This document shows, piece by piece, positions 42,529-52,795 of a DNA stretch of 64,000 nt. The stretch spans positions 43,418 to 107,417 of the forward strand of contig NZ_BSNG01000003.1 in assembly GCF_030159855.1 (NCBI RefSeq), given 5' to 3'. The stretch's first letter is position 1, and the number at the start of each line of letters is the position of its first letter. A program made the position numbers and the translations under genes. This DNA comes from Devosia yakushimensis. Lineage in GTDB: Bacteria > Pseudomonadota > Alphaproteobacteria > Rhizobiales > Devosiaceae. Under the pieces are notes generated by a model. It worked only from the letters and a program-made list of their open reading frames with translations. It had not been told where the DNA came from and made no database searches.

Positions 42529-45500
42529 GGCCCCGCTTGGGTAACCTCGATCCGGCCGGCCGCGCTATTGGCCCGGAATTCGGGCCGATACATATCCTCC
42601 ACCGTCGCCCCCGGCAGGGTGAAGCCGCCGGGCGAAACGGCGCGGACCATATAGGCAGTCTTGAACGTCCCGATATCGGAGAAATAGCGGAAGGCGGCGA
42701 CGAACTGGTCGGTGCGCGATTCCACATGGGTTGGGCCATCGACCGTGAGCCAGGCGAAATCGGAGACACCACCGCCCGCCGACAGATCGGGATTTTCGAT
42801 CTCGAAGCCCGCCGGCAGCGGATCGGCAATCACATATTGCCCCGAGCCCAGATGCTCCGGCTTGACGGTCAACAGCACCACCAGCCGCTCGTTCTGGGCA
42901 ATTGGCGCGGCCTGCGGATCGATGCTCGTGCCATCGGGCAGGAAATATTCCCGCGTGATGGTGAAGCCATTGCTCGAAACCGGCGGCGGCGTTTCCGGAA
43001 TCGCTGTTACGGTCACCTTGGCTTCCGTATCGGTCGAGCCATTATTGGTGATTTCGACTGCCGCCGCTTCCAGCGCTTCCTGCTCGATGCGGCGATAGAC
43101 CGGCCCGGTCAGGGCCTCCCCATCGATCGAGATCGAGCCATCCGTGCTGTCGCGGCCCACGGCCGCAGCCGCCAGCAGCGTCCAGCTGTCTTCCTGGGTC
43201 GAGGTATAGCGGGCCCGGTCGCGCAGCTTTGCCAATTGGCTGGTCAGAAGCGTGATATCGACACCGGCCGGCTTGAACTCGGCCGCCAGCGTCAGCACGC
43301 CCGCCGTGTCGCGCAACAGGCTGCCATAGTCCGAGCGATAGCGATTGGGCTGGTCGGCCTTGCGCAGATCCTCGACAGCGGCCAGGAACGCGGTTTCCGA
43401 GCGGGTCGTATCGCCATAAAGCGCCAGCGCCGCGCCGAGCTGGGCTTTGGCCAGCGGCGAAGCGAAGGCATCGAGCCGGGCTTCGAGGTAATAGCGCAGA
43501 TCGCCGATGGCGGCACGGCCGGCACGGGCCAGATCGTGCAGTGCATAGGCGATGGCTTCTCCGCCATTGTCGAAGTCGGTGGCGTAGGAGAGCTGGTTGG
43601 AGAGATTGTCCAGCGCCATGTTCATGGCTTCCTCCGGCACGGCATAGCCTTCCGCCTTGGCCCGGATCAGGAAGTCGGTGACATAGGCGTCCAGCCACAG
43701 ATCCCCGCCATCGAACGGCCCCCAGAGGCCGAAGCCGCCGGTGGACGTCTGCTTGGCCAGGGTCGAGGCGATGGCCTTGGTCACCGTCTCGTTGAGCTTG
43801 TCGTCATTGCCCACCCCGATCATGCTGGCCACTTCGTTGAGATACAGCAGCGGCAGGGCACGGCTCGAGGTCTGCTCGGCGCAGCCATAGGGATAGCGGT
43901 CAAGCGAGAGCAGCAGGCTTGGCACATCGAGCCGCGCCAGCGGACCCACGGCCAGCGTGAGCGCCCCGGTATTGGCCATATAGCTATCGAAATAGCTGTC
44001 CTCGATGCGCACCGTCTGTCCGGCCGGAATGGGAACCACCCGGCTGGTCGTCACCGGACCGCTCTTGGCCCGCACGCCCAGCGTCAGCTCCTTCTTCTGC
44101 ACCGTGCCATCGGGCGCCGTAATGGTCAGCACCACGGGCCAATCGCCGATCCCCGTGCCGGTAAGGCTGAGGTCGAGCGAAGTTCGCGCCCCCTGTGCCA
44201 GTTCGACATCCTGGTTTTCAGCATCGGTCGCAATGCCCTCGCCGGTGCTGAGGGCAACGCCATAGCTGCCCGCGGCCCCACTGACATTGTTGACCTCGAC
44301 CAGAAGGCGCGATTCATCGCCCACGCGCAGGAAGCGCGGCGGGCTCAGCGTCACCACCACCGGGTCGCGCACGATGACATCGGCCGAAGTATGGCCGACG
44401 GCCGTATCGGTCCAGGCCATGGCCATCAGCCGCACCGTGCCGGAAAAGTCCGGCATCTCGAAGGTGACGGACGCATTGCCCTCGGCATCGACCTCGACAA
44501 TGCCCGAATGCAGCGCCACCAGCACCGAAGTGGGCGGCGGCGTGCCCAGCCGCGAGGCCCCGCCATCGCCACCCGAGCGCATGGCGCCCGGCAGGCCCTG
44601 GGTCGGGTCGATCAGCAGACCATAGAGATCGCGGATTTCCATGCCGAGCTGCCGCTGGCCGAAATACCAGTCATCGGGTGCCGGCACCTGGAAATTGGTG
44701 AGGTTGAGAATGCCCAGATCGACAGCGGCAACGGCCACATAGGCCTTCTGCCCCGCCGCCACATTGCCCAGCTTGACCGTGGCGGTGAAGCTCTGGCGCG
44801 GCAGCGTTTCCTTGGGCGCCTCGATGGTCGTGGCGAGCCTGAGATCGCCCGGCTCGACATCGGCAAAGGCCAGCCCCAGCGCCCGCGAGGGCATACGCTT
44901 TTCATTGGCGTCGGACGGACGATAGAGCACCGCCGTCACATAGGCGCCCGGCCCCCATTGCTCGGTGACCTGTAGCGGCACCGTTGTGCCGCCCTCGGGC
45001 ACCTCGACGGCGACCATGTCGATGATGCGGTTATCCACCACCATCACCAGCGCGGTCCCCGCAAATTGCGGATCGAGCTTGAGATTGGCGGTTTCCCCCG
45101 CGCGATAGGCCGGCTTGTCCAGCGCCACCTGCAGGGTATCGGGCGTATCGCTGCCAGCATCGGCATAATAATAGCCGGCATAGAAATCATAGCTCGACGA
45201 GGTCGGGTTGGGCCCCTCGCTCTCGATATCGAGCAGATAGCGGCCCCAATCGACATTGGCGCCGATCCGGGCCGGCCCGCCATCCACGGTATCGAGCGTG
45301 CCATTGGCGACTTCGCGCGTCGTGGTAATGGCTTCCCACTTCCACGTGCTGCCGTCACGATACCACTGATAATTGGTTTCGATGCGCGACAGCGTCCAGT
45401 TGAGCCCGCTCTTGGCGATGATTTCACCCTCGGGCGAAACCGTCACGATATCGAATTCAGCCTTGGATCCTTCTTCCAGGCCCGAGGCATCGGTAAAGGC

Positions 45501-48023
45501 CGGCTTGATGCCGATCCGATCGACATCGGCCAATACCGGCCGCGTCAGCGAACGCTCGACCGTGCGGCCATTGCTATCGACCAGCCGCAGGATGATCTGG
45601 GCTTCCAGCGGCCGCGTCGTCGATTGCGGCTCAGGCAGCGTCACCGCCGCCACGGCCTTGCCGGCCTCGTCGGTGGTACCAACTACGCCCAGCGGCTCGC
45701 GATTGGTTTCGATCGTGTCATCCACCCGGCCGAACGTATAGCCGGGGAAATCCGCCAGCGTTGTCCGCGGCCGGATCACCGCATCGGCTTCCACCGACAG
45801 GCCCGGCGCCGTGGCGCCATAAAGATACTTTGCCGTGACATCGATCGGCGTCTCGACGCCGGTCTCGACCGGCGCATCCGGCGCAGTGATATCGAAGGCC
45901 AGCCGCTCGGGCTCGAAATCTTCGACGAGGAAGGCAACGCTGGTCAGCGCCTGCCCCTTGGGATCGGCATAGAGCCGCACGGTCCAGGAGCCGCGCATCG
46001 CATCGCCCACCATGGGCAGCGCGGTGAAATAGCCACCGGCCCCGCCATCGCGCAGCACATCGCGGCTCGCCACCACGCCGTCGGGGCGCTCCACTTCAAT
46101 GGTCAGTGGCAGGTCCTTGACCGCCTGCGCCCGCGCATCGCGCAGGATGGCGGTGAGATAGACCGTTTCCCCCGGCCGGTAGACACCGCGCTCGGTCGTC
46201 GCGAACAGGTCGAGCGGCCCCGGCGAAGGCCGCCCCTCAACGCCGCGGTCGGTCAGGTCGAAGGCGGGCTTGGACAGATCGAGGAAGGCATAGTCGCCAT
46301 CCTCGGTCTCGGCCACCAGCAATTGCGGCGCCTTGCCGCCCGTGCCGCGGGCCAGGCCCGGCGCGAAGACCGCGCGGCCATCGGCATCGGTCACCGCTTC
46401 GCCCAAAATCTCATTATTGACCGCCACCAGCCGCACATCGATCCCGGCGCGTGGCTTGGCATCGTCCAGGCCACGCACAAAGGCATGCACGCCATCATCG
46501 CCCGCAATCGTGGTCAGCCCCAGATTGGAGACGATGAACCATTGCGTGGCCAGGCTATCCCAATAATCGGCCTCGCTATCGGCCACCTTGGCCGTCACCA
46601 CATAGGCGCCGGGCGGAATATCCTTGAGCACATCGGAAACCGGAATGGCCGTGGTGGTCAGCGCATTGGCCGCCCCCTTGGCCAGATCGACCTTCCCGTC
46701 CCAGATTTTCTCGCCATATTGGTCGGCGACATTCTCAGCCGAATAACCGGTGAGCGAGCCCTGGAAAATCCCGTCGCGCACCGCCGCAGCGATGGAGCGG
46801 TCCCCGATGCGATAGATCATCACATCGGCCGTTTCGGCATTGACCGAGGTGATCGGCAGCCCGCCACCAAGGCCAGCCGGCATCACATAGGCATTATTGG
46901 CAAAGGCCACGAAGGGTGAGCGATCGGGCACATAGACGTCGAGCTTGACGTCCTTGCGCAGCGTCTCGCCATCGGCCGATGGCAGTCCGGCCCGAACCTG
47001 AATGGCATAGCGGGCGCCATGCTGCAGCCCATCGATGCAGATCTGGCTCTGCTCAGTCTCCACAGCCACCTGCGGCGCATTGGGCACCACCACATAGCCG
47101 GAAAGATCGGTATCGCCCGTAGGCAATGGATCGGAAAACACCACGCAGATGCGCGGCGAGGCGGATTCGGAATCCACCTCATGGCTGGTAATGCGGAAGC
47201 CGTGCTGGGCGATCACATCGTCCAGATGCGCCTGCAATTGTTTGCTGGGCGCCAGTGCCAGGCTCGCGCGATAGGTCGCGATCACCTCGCGCCACATGCT
47301 GCGATATTCCATGCCCTGGGCCAGGGCGGCCAGTGAATGGGCCCGGTCGTCGCGCTCGGTCGAGCGCAGGAAGGCATTCATGGATGCCGATATGCCCACC
47401 GTCGCCATGTCATAGCTATTGTCGCCCTCGGCCTGTCCGGCCACCGCTTCCGCCCGGGCCAGCGCCACATCGGCCAGCTGCTGCCACACATCGCGGTCAT
47501 TGCTGTTGATCGCCAGCGCCTGGCGGAACGCCACCATGGCTCCGGCCGGATTTTCGTCGGCAACGGCCTGCTCGGCGGCCGCGATCAATTCGGCATAGCT
47601 GGTCTTGGGCGGCGGGGCATCGGTATTGGGCAGGGATTCGGCAAAGCCCTTGGCCTGGTAGATCAGGTCCTGCGGCGGAAAGGGCAGCTCGGACTGGCGA
47701 GCCGCTTCGGTGGCGGCGGGCGTCGGCGCCCGGCTCACCCGGCCTGACGTGGCGCCGTTGAATTCGGCCACTTCCCCGGCATTGCCCTTGAGGAAACACC
47801 AGTTCGATTGCGCGTTGAAGGTAAAGGCGCGGCAGATATTGTCATCCACGCAGGCCGTGCGGCAGGCCTCAAGTTCGGTATCCCGAACTATGGAATAGTC
47901 GAACCCCGGCAGGTCGGTATTCTCCAGCAGCGTCACTTTGACGTCCGCCGCCTGCGCATTCACGAGACCCAGCCCCATAAGCGCAAGCACGCCAAACCAG
48001 CCGATTGCCCTCAGCTTGCCCAT
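42525..48023 (-). CDS. Bacterial alpha-2-macroglobulin (YfhM-type) with N-terminal PAN/apple-like domain
   Basis: An 1832-aa secreted protein. Signal peptide ends near VNAQAA, with no lipobox cysteine seen right after it. Next comes an N-terminal PAN-like Cys domain (about 25-90: ELEACRTACVDDNICRAFTF, WCFLKG), then a helical repeat section (about 100-250) and the MG1-MG10 macroglobulin domains. The thioester motif GCAEQ is near residue 1380 within YPYGCAEQTSSRALP, followed by the thioester-domain helices. It traps invading proteases in the periplasm and repairs breaches with PbpC. The ATG at 48023 was chosen as the last Met before the hydrophobic signal; further in-frame ATGs lie upstream. 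Confidence 0.94.
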   Translation of the reverse strand: MGKLRAIGWFGVLALMGLGLVNAQAADVKVTLLENTDLPGFDYSIVRDTELEACRTACVDDNICRAFTFNAQSNWCFLKGNAGEVAEFNGATSGRVSRAPTPAATEAARQSELPFPPQDLIYQAKGFAESLPNTDAPPPKTSYAELIAAAEQAVADENPAGAMVAFRQALAINSNDRDVWQQLADVALARAEAVAGQAEGDNSYDMATVGISASMNAFLRSTERDDRAHSLAALAQGMEYRSMWREVIATYRASLALAPSKQLQAHLDDVIAQHGFRITSHEVDSESASPRICVVFSDPLPTGDTDLSGYVVVPNAPQVAVETEQSQICIDGLQHGARYAIQVRAGLPSADGETLRKDVKLDVYVPDRSPFVAFANNAYVMPAGLGGGLPITSVNAETADVMIYRIGDRSIAAAVRDGIFQGSLTGYSAENVADQYGEKIWDGKVDLAKGAANALTTTAIPVSDVLKDIPPGAYVVTAKVADSEADYWDSLATQWFIVSNLGLTTIAGDDGVHAFVRGLDDAKPRAGIDVRLVAVNNEILGEAVTDADGRAVFAPGLARGTGGKAPQLLVAETEDGDYAFLDLSKPAFDLTDRGVEGRPSPGPLDLFATTERGVYRPGETVYLTAILRDARAQAVKDLPLTIEVERPDGVVASRDVLRDGGAGGYFTALPMVGDAMRGSWTVRLYADPKGQALTSVAFLVEDFEPERLAFDITAPDAPVETGVETPIDVTAKYLYGATAPGLSVEADAVIRPRTTLADFPGYTFGRVDDTIETNREPLGVVGTTDEAGKAVAAVTLPEPQSTTRPLEAQIILRLVDSNGRTVERSLTRPVLADVDRIGIKPAFTDASGLEEGSKAEFDIVTVSPEGEIIAKSGLNWTLSRIETNYQWYRDGSTWKWEAITTTREVANGTLDTVDGGPARIGANVDWGRYLLDIESEGPNPTSSSYDFYAGYYYADAGSDTPDTLQVALDKPAYRAGETANLKLDPQFAGTALVMVVDNRIIDMVAVEVPEGGTTVPLQVTEQWGPGAYVTAVLYRPSDANEKRMPSRALGLAFADVEPGDLRLATTIEAPKETLPRQSFTATVKLGNVAAGQKAYVAVAAVDLGILNLTNFQVPAPDDWYFGQRQLGMEIRDLYGLLIDPTQGLPGAMRSGGDGGASRLGTPPPTSVLVALHSGIVEVDAEGNASVTFEMPDFSGTVRLMAMAWTDTAVGHTSADVIVRDPVVVTLSPPRFLRVGDESRLLVEVNNVSGAAGSYGVALSTGEGIATDAENQDVELAQGARTSLDLSLTGTGIGDWPVVLTITAPDGTVQKKELTLGVRAKSGPVTTSRVVPIPAGQTVRIEDSYFDSYMANTGALTLAVGPLARLDVPSLLLSLDRYPYGCAEQTSSRALPLLYLNEVASMIGVGNDDKLNETVTKAIASTLAKQTSTGGFGLWGPFDGGDLWLDAYVTDFLIRAKAEGYAVPEEAMNMALDNLSNQLSYATDFDNGGEAIAYALHDLARAGRAAIGDLRYYLEARLDAFASPLAKAQLGAALALYGDTTRSETAFLAAVEDLRKADQPNRYRSDYGSLLRDTAGVLTLAAEFKPAGVDITLLTSQLAKLRDRARYTSTQEDSWTLLAAAAVGRDSTDGSISIDGEALTGPVYRRIEQEALEAAAVEITNNGSTDTEAKVTVTAIPETPPPVSSNGFTITREYFLPDGTSIDPQAAPIAQNERLVVLLTVKPEHLGSGQYVIADPLPAGFEIENPDLSAGGGVSDFAWLTVDGPTHVESRTDQFVAAFRYFSDIGTFKTAYMVRAVSPGGFTLPGATVEDMYRPEFRANSAAGRIEVTQAGP

Positions 48024-48115
48024 AACCCCAGCCCTCTCCATACCCACTCGCGGCACCACCATAGAAGGCACCGCCATGCCGGTAAAGCGAACGGCGTCGG
48101 AAACGCGGAATTGTG

Positions 48116-48601
48116 TTACCGCAACAACGCGATAGGCTCGGCCCGGCTCAGGCCGAGAAGGAAATCCCGCAATTGCGGCTCATATACGGCATCGGCCGCC
48201 GCATTGAGGTCAAACCAGCGTCTTTCGCGCTGGCAGCTTTCGGGCCATTCATCGAGCAATTTCTTAACCTTGAGACTGAATACCGTAACCCGGCAGGGCA
48301 ATGTCTCTCCGGTCTTGAGCACCTTGTTATAGCTGAAGCTGCCGATCGGATCGCCGCGCATCTTGCCCTCGATGCCCGCTTCCTCGAAGGCCTCGATCTC
48401 GGCCGATTCCATCGCCGATTTACCGCGCATCAGCCAGCCCTTGGGCAAGAGCCAATGTCCGCTGACGCGCGAGGTCACCAGCAGCACTTCCAGCGTACCC
48501 GCCCGGCCGATCCGCCAGGGCAGGGTTGCGAACTGCTCGGCAAAATCGAGTGGCGTTTCGCCAATACCCGGTTTGTCCATGACCGGTGCCTTGATCCCCA
48601 T
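48116..48601 (-). CDS. NUDIX hydrolase
   Basis: A 161-aa protein with the Nudix box region WLLPKGWLMRGKSAMESAEIEAFEEAGIEG. Compared with the G-x5-E-x7-R-E-U-x-E-E-x-G-U consensus, the Arg is replaced by Ile, while the metal-binding EE pair is present. The family removes nucleoside diphosphates linked to various groups. It overlaps the Na/Pi transporter stop by one base (start 48601), so it is in that operon. Substrate unknown; the Arg change hints at an atypical specificity. Confidence 0.88.
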   Translation of the reverse strand: MGIKAPVMDKPGIGETPLDFAEQFATLPWRIGRAGTLEVLLVTSRVSGHWLLPKGWLMRGKSAMESAEIEAFEEAGIEGKMRGDPIGSFSYNKVLKTGETLPCRVTVFSLKVKKLLDEWPESCQRERRWFDLNAAADAVYEPQLRDFLLGLSRAEPIALLR

Positions 48602-50271
48602 TATTCATGTCCCTCGGCGGCCGGACCTGCCGGCTGCAACAAACGGCTTTCGCTCAGCACGCCCATCTGCTCGAGAATGGGCACGGCAACCGAAGCCAGA
48701 TGCGCGTTGATGCGCTTGAGATCGCGCAGGATATCGAGATGCAGCGTGCTGGTTTCGAGCGTTTCGCTGCGCAGCGCCCGCACCCGTTGCAGATGGCGTT
48801 CGCTCGACGCCGCTTCGAGCCGGCGGATTTCGACCTTGCCGGCCATCAGTGCCCGCGCCAGTTCGGGGTCGCGACCAAAGAACACCGATTGCGACAGCCG
48901 CAGATTGTCGATGGTCTTGGCGTACATTTCCTGGATTTCGGCCAGGCCCTCGGGCGAGAATTTGAGCTTGCGCTGCGCCATCTTGATTGCCTGTTCGCAC
49001 AGGCCCCGGTCGATAATGTCCCCGATATGTTCAAGGTTGATGGCATAGGAGACGATCTCCCCCGCCCGCCGGTCGTCCTCGGCATCGAGAGCGCCCCGCC
49101 CCAGCTTGGCGAGATAAAGCTTGATCGCTTCCTGCAGCGCATCGACATCGTCGTCGAACCCGCCCAGCTTGTCGCGCAGCGCCGGATCGTTCTGCATCAA
49201 CCCGTTGAGGCTGGTTTCCAGCATCTTGCCGACGAGGTCTCCCACCCGCAGGGTTTCCCGCGCCGCCACGGCCAGGGCGATGGCGGGCGTATCGAGCGCG
49301 CCATCGTCGAGATAGCTCGGCCCTTCCTCGGCATGCGCTGGGGCCGGAACCAGCCGCGCCGTCAGCCGCGCCACCGGATCGAGCAGCGGCAGGAATACCA
49401 CCAGCAGCACGAGGCTGAACCCGATATGGGTGGCCACGGTCAGCACATGGGCATTGGGCAATATGGCCAGGAGGCCATGGGCGACCGGCGCGGCGAAAAT
49501 GGTCAGCGCCACCGCGCCCAGGCCCCGCACCACGAGATTGCTCAGCGTCAGCCGCCGCGCTTCGACGCCCTCGCGCGAGACGGCCAGCCAGGGCGGGATG
49601 GCTCCGCCCAGATTTGCCCCCGCCACCAGGATTACCGCCAGTGTCGGCGTCACCAGGCTCGATTGCGCCAGTAGCGCGACGAACAGCACCACCGCCAGGC
49701 TCGACGAGGCGATGAAGGCCAGGCCCGTTGCCAGCAGCAGCGCAATGACAGGCGCATCGCCCAACCCCGACAGCACGGCGATCACCATTTCGGAATCGCG
49801 CAGCGGCTCGGTCACCTGCCCGAGCAATTGCAGCGCCAGCAGCATGAGGCCCAGCCCCAGCGCGGCCCGGCCGATCCCCTTGCCCTTGGCATAATGGCTC
49901 AGCGAATAGGTCAAGACGCCGATCAGGATCATGGCAGAGCCGACCCAATGCACATCCATCGACAGGATCACCGCGGCGATTGCCGTGCCGATATTGGCGC
50001 CCAGCATCACCGCCTGGCCCATGCGCGGCGCAATAATGCCGCGGCTGGCAAACGAGGCGGTAATAACCGCCGTGGCCGTGCTCGATTGCAACGCCAGCGT
50101 CGCCAGTAGCCCCGAAATGGCCGCCTTGAAGCGATTGCCCGTGCCCTTGCCGATCCATTGGCGCAGCGAGCCGCCAAAGGCATTCATGATCCCGGTCTTG
50201 ATCAGGCGCAGCCCCCAGATCAAGAGAGCCCCGGCCCCCAAAAGGTCGATCAGATGAATGGTTGACGACAT
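48601..50271 (-). CDS. Na/Pi-cotransporter family protein with PhoU-like C-terminal domain
   Basis: A 556-aa protein. Residues 1-330 form two inverted repeats of membrane helices, each with the QSST/SSS signature (LALQSSTATAVITASF and SSSLAVVLFVALLAQSS). Residues 350-540 form a PhoU-like helical domain. Bacterial NptA/YjbB proteins export or import phosphate. No Pho box was seen upstream. First gene of the operon with Nudix. Confidence 0.93.
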   Translation of the reverse strand: MSSTIHLIDLLGAGALLIWGLRLIKTGIMNAFGGSLRQWIGKGTGNRFKAAISGLLATLALQSSTATAVITASFASRGIIAPRMGQAVMLGANIGTAIAAVILSMDVHWVGSAMILIGVLTYSLSHYAKGKGIGRAALGLGLMLLALQLLGQVTEPLRDSEMVIAVLSGLGDAPVIALLLATGLAFIASSSLAVVLFVALLAQSSLVTPTLAVILVAGANLGGAIPPWLAVSREGVEARRLTLSNLVVRGLGAVALTIFAAPVAHGLLAILPNAHVLTVATHIGFSLVLLVVFLPLLDPVARLTARLVPAPAHAEEGPSYLDDGALDTPAIALAVAARETLRVGDLVGKMLETSLNGLMQNDPALRDKLGGFDDDVDALQEAIKLYLAKLGRGALDAEDDRRAGEIVSYAINLEHIGDIIDRGLCEQAIKMAQRKLKFSPEGLAEIQEMYAKTIDNLRLSQSVFFGRDPELARALMAGKVEIRRLEAASSERHLQRVRALRSETLETSTLHLDILRDLKRINAHLASVAVPILEQMGVLSESRLLQPAGPAAEGHE

Positions 50272-50298
50272 TGAAACCTGTTAAAAGCACATCCAAAT

Positions 50299-50318
50299 GT
50301 TGCACACGGTTGCAAAAG
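50299..50318. promoter_or_regulatory. TTGCA-type palindrome between the Na/Pi transporter and LacI genes
   Basis: Reads TGTTGCACACGGTTGCAAAA. It shares ACG(G)TTGCAAA with the palindrome at 59321-59332 near the other LacI gene. It is located 28 bp before the minus-strand transporter start and 142 bp before the LacI gene. It may be a LacI-family operator; weak evidence. Confidence 0.3.
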
Positions 50319-50459
50319 ACTACGCCCTTTCGATGGCGCGTCAATGTCCCACTTGCCGTTAACCCCCGCTAAGCAGGTCTATCGGCAGTATTGGACAAGT
50401 TTTGCCCTCCGCGTTAGTAAGCTGCCATGCACGGGCGTGCAGATTCTGTGGGAGAGCAG

Positions 50460-51485
50460 ATGGATACCAGGGAGAAGGGTTTCGTCAGCGCCGAGACGGT
50501 GGCGCGGCTGGCGGGCGTGTCGCGCTCGGCCGTGTCGCGCACCTTTACCGATGGCGCCAGCGTTTCCGAAGCCACCCGCAAGAAGGTGCTCGAGGCCGCC
50601 GACGCCCTGGGCTACCACGTCAACCACCTGGCCCGCGGCCTCTCCCATGACCGCAGCAATATCATCGGCATCATCGTTTCCGAGATTCCGACGCCCTATC
50701 AGGCGCGCCTGCTCGACGAGATGACCCGCCAGCTCCAGACCATCGGCAAGATCGGCATGGTGATCAACACCACGGGCGACGCCGCCAGCGTTGCCAATGC
50801 CCTGCGCCAGACGCTCAATTTCCGCGCCGATGGCGTCATCGTGCTCTCCGGCACGCCCGATGCCTCATTGATCGCCAGTTGCGTCGCCAATGGCCAGCGC
50901 GTCATCCTGATCAACCGCAGCGACCATATCGAGGGGCCGGCCAATCTGGCCGTGGAGAATGCCGAGACCGCGCAGGAAGCCTATCACCTGCTGCGCCGCG
51001 CCGGCTGCCGGCAGCTTGCCGTGGTCTCCTCCACCGCGGGCACGCCAAGCCTTATGGCTCGCGAAAACGCCTTCCTCGCTGCCGCCATGGCCGATGGCCT
51101 CGCCCCATCGGTCGTCAAGGCCGGGCCCACCGGCTATGCCGCCGGCGCCGAGGCCGCCCGCCAGCTCTATAGCCGCAGCGGCGGTCCCGATGGCGTCTTC
51201 TGCGTCACCGACCTGCTCGCCCTTGGCTTCATGGATGCGGCGCGCCACGCCTTCAGCCTGCGTGTCCCCCAGGATGTCAGCATTATCGGCTTCGACGATA
51301 TCGAACAGGCCGGCTGGGAATCCTACGGCCTCACCACCTTCCGCCAGCCGGTGGAAGAAATGGTCGAGGCCATCGTCCAATTGCTCTCGCAAACCGGCCC
51401 CGCCGACTGGCCCCACGCCGTCCCGCCGATCAAACCGGTGCCGATCTGGCGCAAATCGGTATTGCCGCGGCCGGAAACGACCTGA
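50460..51485 (+). CDS. LacI-family transcriptional regulator (3' side of the mannosidase cluster)
   Basis: A 341-aa regulator. N-terminal LacI helix-turn-helix (SAETVARLAGVSRSAVSRTF, hinge Y-H-V-N-H-L-A-R) and a periplasmic-binding-like effector domain with the conserved GFDDIEQAGW end. GGGAG supports the ATG at 50460. Convergent with the ABC-ATPase gene at the end of the mannosidase operon. It may regulate that operon from its 3' side or another sugar system. Confidence 0.92.
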   Translation: MDTREKGFVSAETVARLAGVSRSAVSRTFTDGASVSEATRKKVLEAADALGYHVNHLARGLSHDRSNIIGIIVSEIPTPYQARLLDEMTRQLQTIGKIGMVINTTGDAASVANALRQTLNFRADGVIVLSGTPDASLIASCVANGQRVILINRSDHIEGPANLAVENAETAQEAYHLLRRAGCRQLAVVSSTAGTPSLMARENAFLAAAMADGLAPSVVKAGPTGYAAGAEAARQLYSRSGGPDGVFCVTDLLALGFMDAARHAFSLRVPQDVSIIGFDDIEQAGWESYGLTTFRQPVEEMVEAIVQLLSQTGPADWPHAVPPIKPVPIWRKSVLPRPETT

Positions 51486-51545
51486 CTGAGTGGCCGGCGC
51501 ATAGGGCGTGTAATTGGTCTCCAACCCTCCTCCCCACAATCGCCT

Positions 51546-51629
51546 CCCTCGGGCTTGACCCGAGGGCCCGCTGGGCCAGGCACGACACTTTGAGCAAAGC
51601 CGGAGTGGCCCTCGGATCAAGCCCGAGGG
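51546..51629. repeat. Extragenic palindrome pair, CCTCGGGCTTGACCCGAGG family
   Basis: Palindrome CCCTCGGGCTTGACCCGAGGG at 51546-51566 and inverted relative at 51609-51629, between the convergent LacI and ABC-ATPase genes. Same layout as 40284-40356 and 60621-60692. Confidence 0.8.
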
Positions 51630-51680
51630 AAAGACGGTGATTGTTTGTTGTCCGGGGCGGATCGTCGCTCCGCGCAACGG

Positions 51681-52736
51681 CTACCTTAGCGCCCTGCCCT
51701 CAGCGTCAAACAGATGCACGCCATCGGCCGGCAGCCCGATATGCACCTGCTCATGCAATTGCAGGTCGGGCGCCCCATCCAGTTTGACCGTCATCAACTC
51801 GCCCGAGGCCAGCTCGACATAGGCCAGGGCATATTCCCCGAACTGTTCGATCACCGACAGCGTCCCGCTGAAATGAGCCGTCTCGGGGCTGGCCAATTCC
51901 AGATGCTCGGGCCGCACGCCCAGCGTGACGGCCTTGGTCAATTGCGGATGCGACAGGGCCAGCACTTTGCCATCGGCCAGGCGCAGCTGATTGCCCTCGG
52001 CCGTTACCGGCATGAAATTCATGCGCTGACTGGCAATGAACCCCGCAACGAACGTATTGACCGGATTGCGATAGAGTTCGAGCGGCGAACCCACCTGCTC
52101 GATCCGCCCGGCATTCAGCACCACGATGCGATCAGCCAGTGTCATGGCCTCGACCTGATCGTGCGTCACATAGATCATCGTCGCGTCGAGCGTGTCATGC
52201 AGCTTGGCGATCTCGATACGGGTCTGGGCACGCAACGAGGCGTCGAGATTGCTCAGCGGCTCGTCAAACAGAAAAACCTTGGGATTGCGCACGATGGCGC
52301 GGCCAATGGCGACGCGCTGGCGCTGTCCGCCCGATAGCGCCTTGGGCATGCGATCGAGATAATTCTCGATCTGCAGGATCCGCGCCGCCTCGCGCACCCG
52401 CTGGTCCACTTCCGCCTTGGGCGTCTTGGCGAGCTTGAGCCCGAAAGCCATGTTTTCGTAGACGCTCATATGCGGATAGAGCGCGTAGGATTGGAACACC
52501 ATGGAAATGCCACGCTGGGGCGATGGCACATCATTGACCACCTTGCCGCCGATGGAAATCTCGCCGCCCGAAATCGGCTCGAGCCCGGCAATCATCCGCA
52601 GCAAGGTGGATTTACCGCAGCCCGATGGGCCGACAAACACCACGAACTCCCCCGATTTGATGTCGAGATCGACGCCATGCACCACTTCGAGCGAGCCATA
52701 GGACTTGCGGATGCCGCGCAGGGTAACATCAGCCAT
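51681..52736 (-). CDS. ABC sugar transporter ATPase (MalK/UgpC type)
   Basis: A 351-aa ATPase: Walker A GPSGCGKST, Q-loop MVFQSYALYPHM, signature LSGGQRQRVAIGRA, Walker B FLFDEPLSNLDA and H-loop THDQ. A C-terminal TOBE/regulatory region follows (about 240-350). The ATG at 52736 is preceded by GGAGG. Last gene of the operon, 59 bp after the mannosidase. It energises the MalF/MalG-like permeases. Confidence 0.95.
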   Translation of the reverse strand: MADVTLRGIRKSYGSLEVVHGVDLDIKSGEFVVFVGPSGCGKSTLLRMIAGLEPISGGEISIGGKVVNDVPSPQRGISMVFQSYALYPHMSVYENMAFGLKLAKTPKAEVDQRVREAARILQIENYLDRMPKALSGGQRQRVAIGRAIVRNPKVFLFDEPLSNLDASLRAQTRIEIAKLHDTLDATMIYVTHDQVEAMTLADRIVVLNAGRIEQVGSPLELYRNPVNTFVAGFIASQRMNFMPVTAEGNQLRLADGKVLALSHPQLTKAVTLGVRPEHLELASPETAHFSGTLSVIEQFGEYALAYVELASGELMTVKLDGAPDLQLHEQVHIGLPADGVHLFDAEGRALR

Positions 52737-52795
52737 GATTTTCCTCCCTATTCGATAGCGGCCACCCCGGCACAAGGCCGGGATGGCCAATAGCC

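Noticed and set aside
42510..44975. Long plus-strand open frame (over 800 codons) opposite the alpha-2-macroglobulin gene
   Set aside because: GC-rich DNA creates long antisense frames. The translation is rich in Arg/Gly/His/Gln without domain pattern and lies fully opposite a clear family protein.
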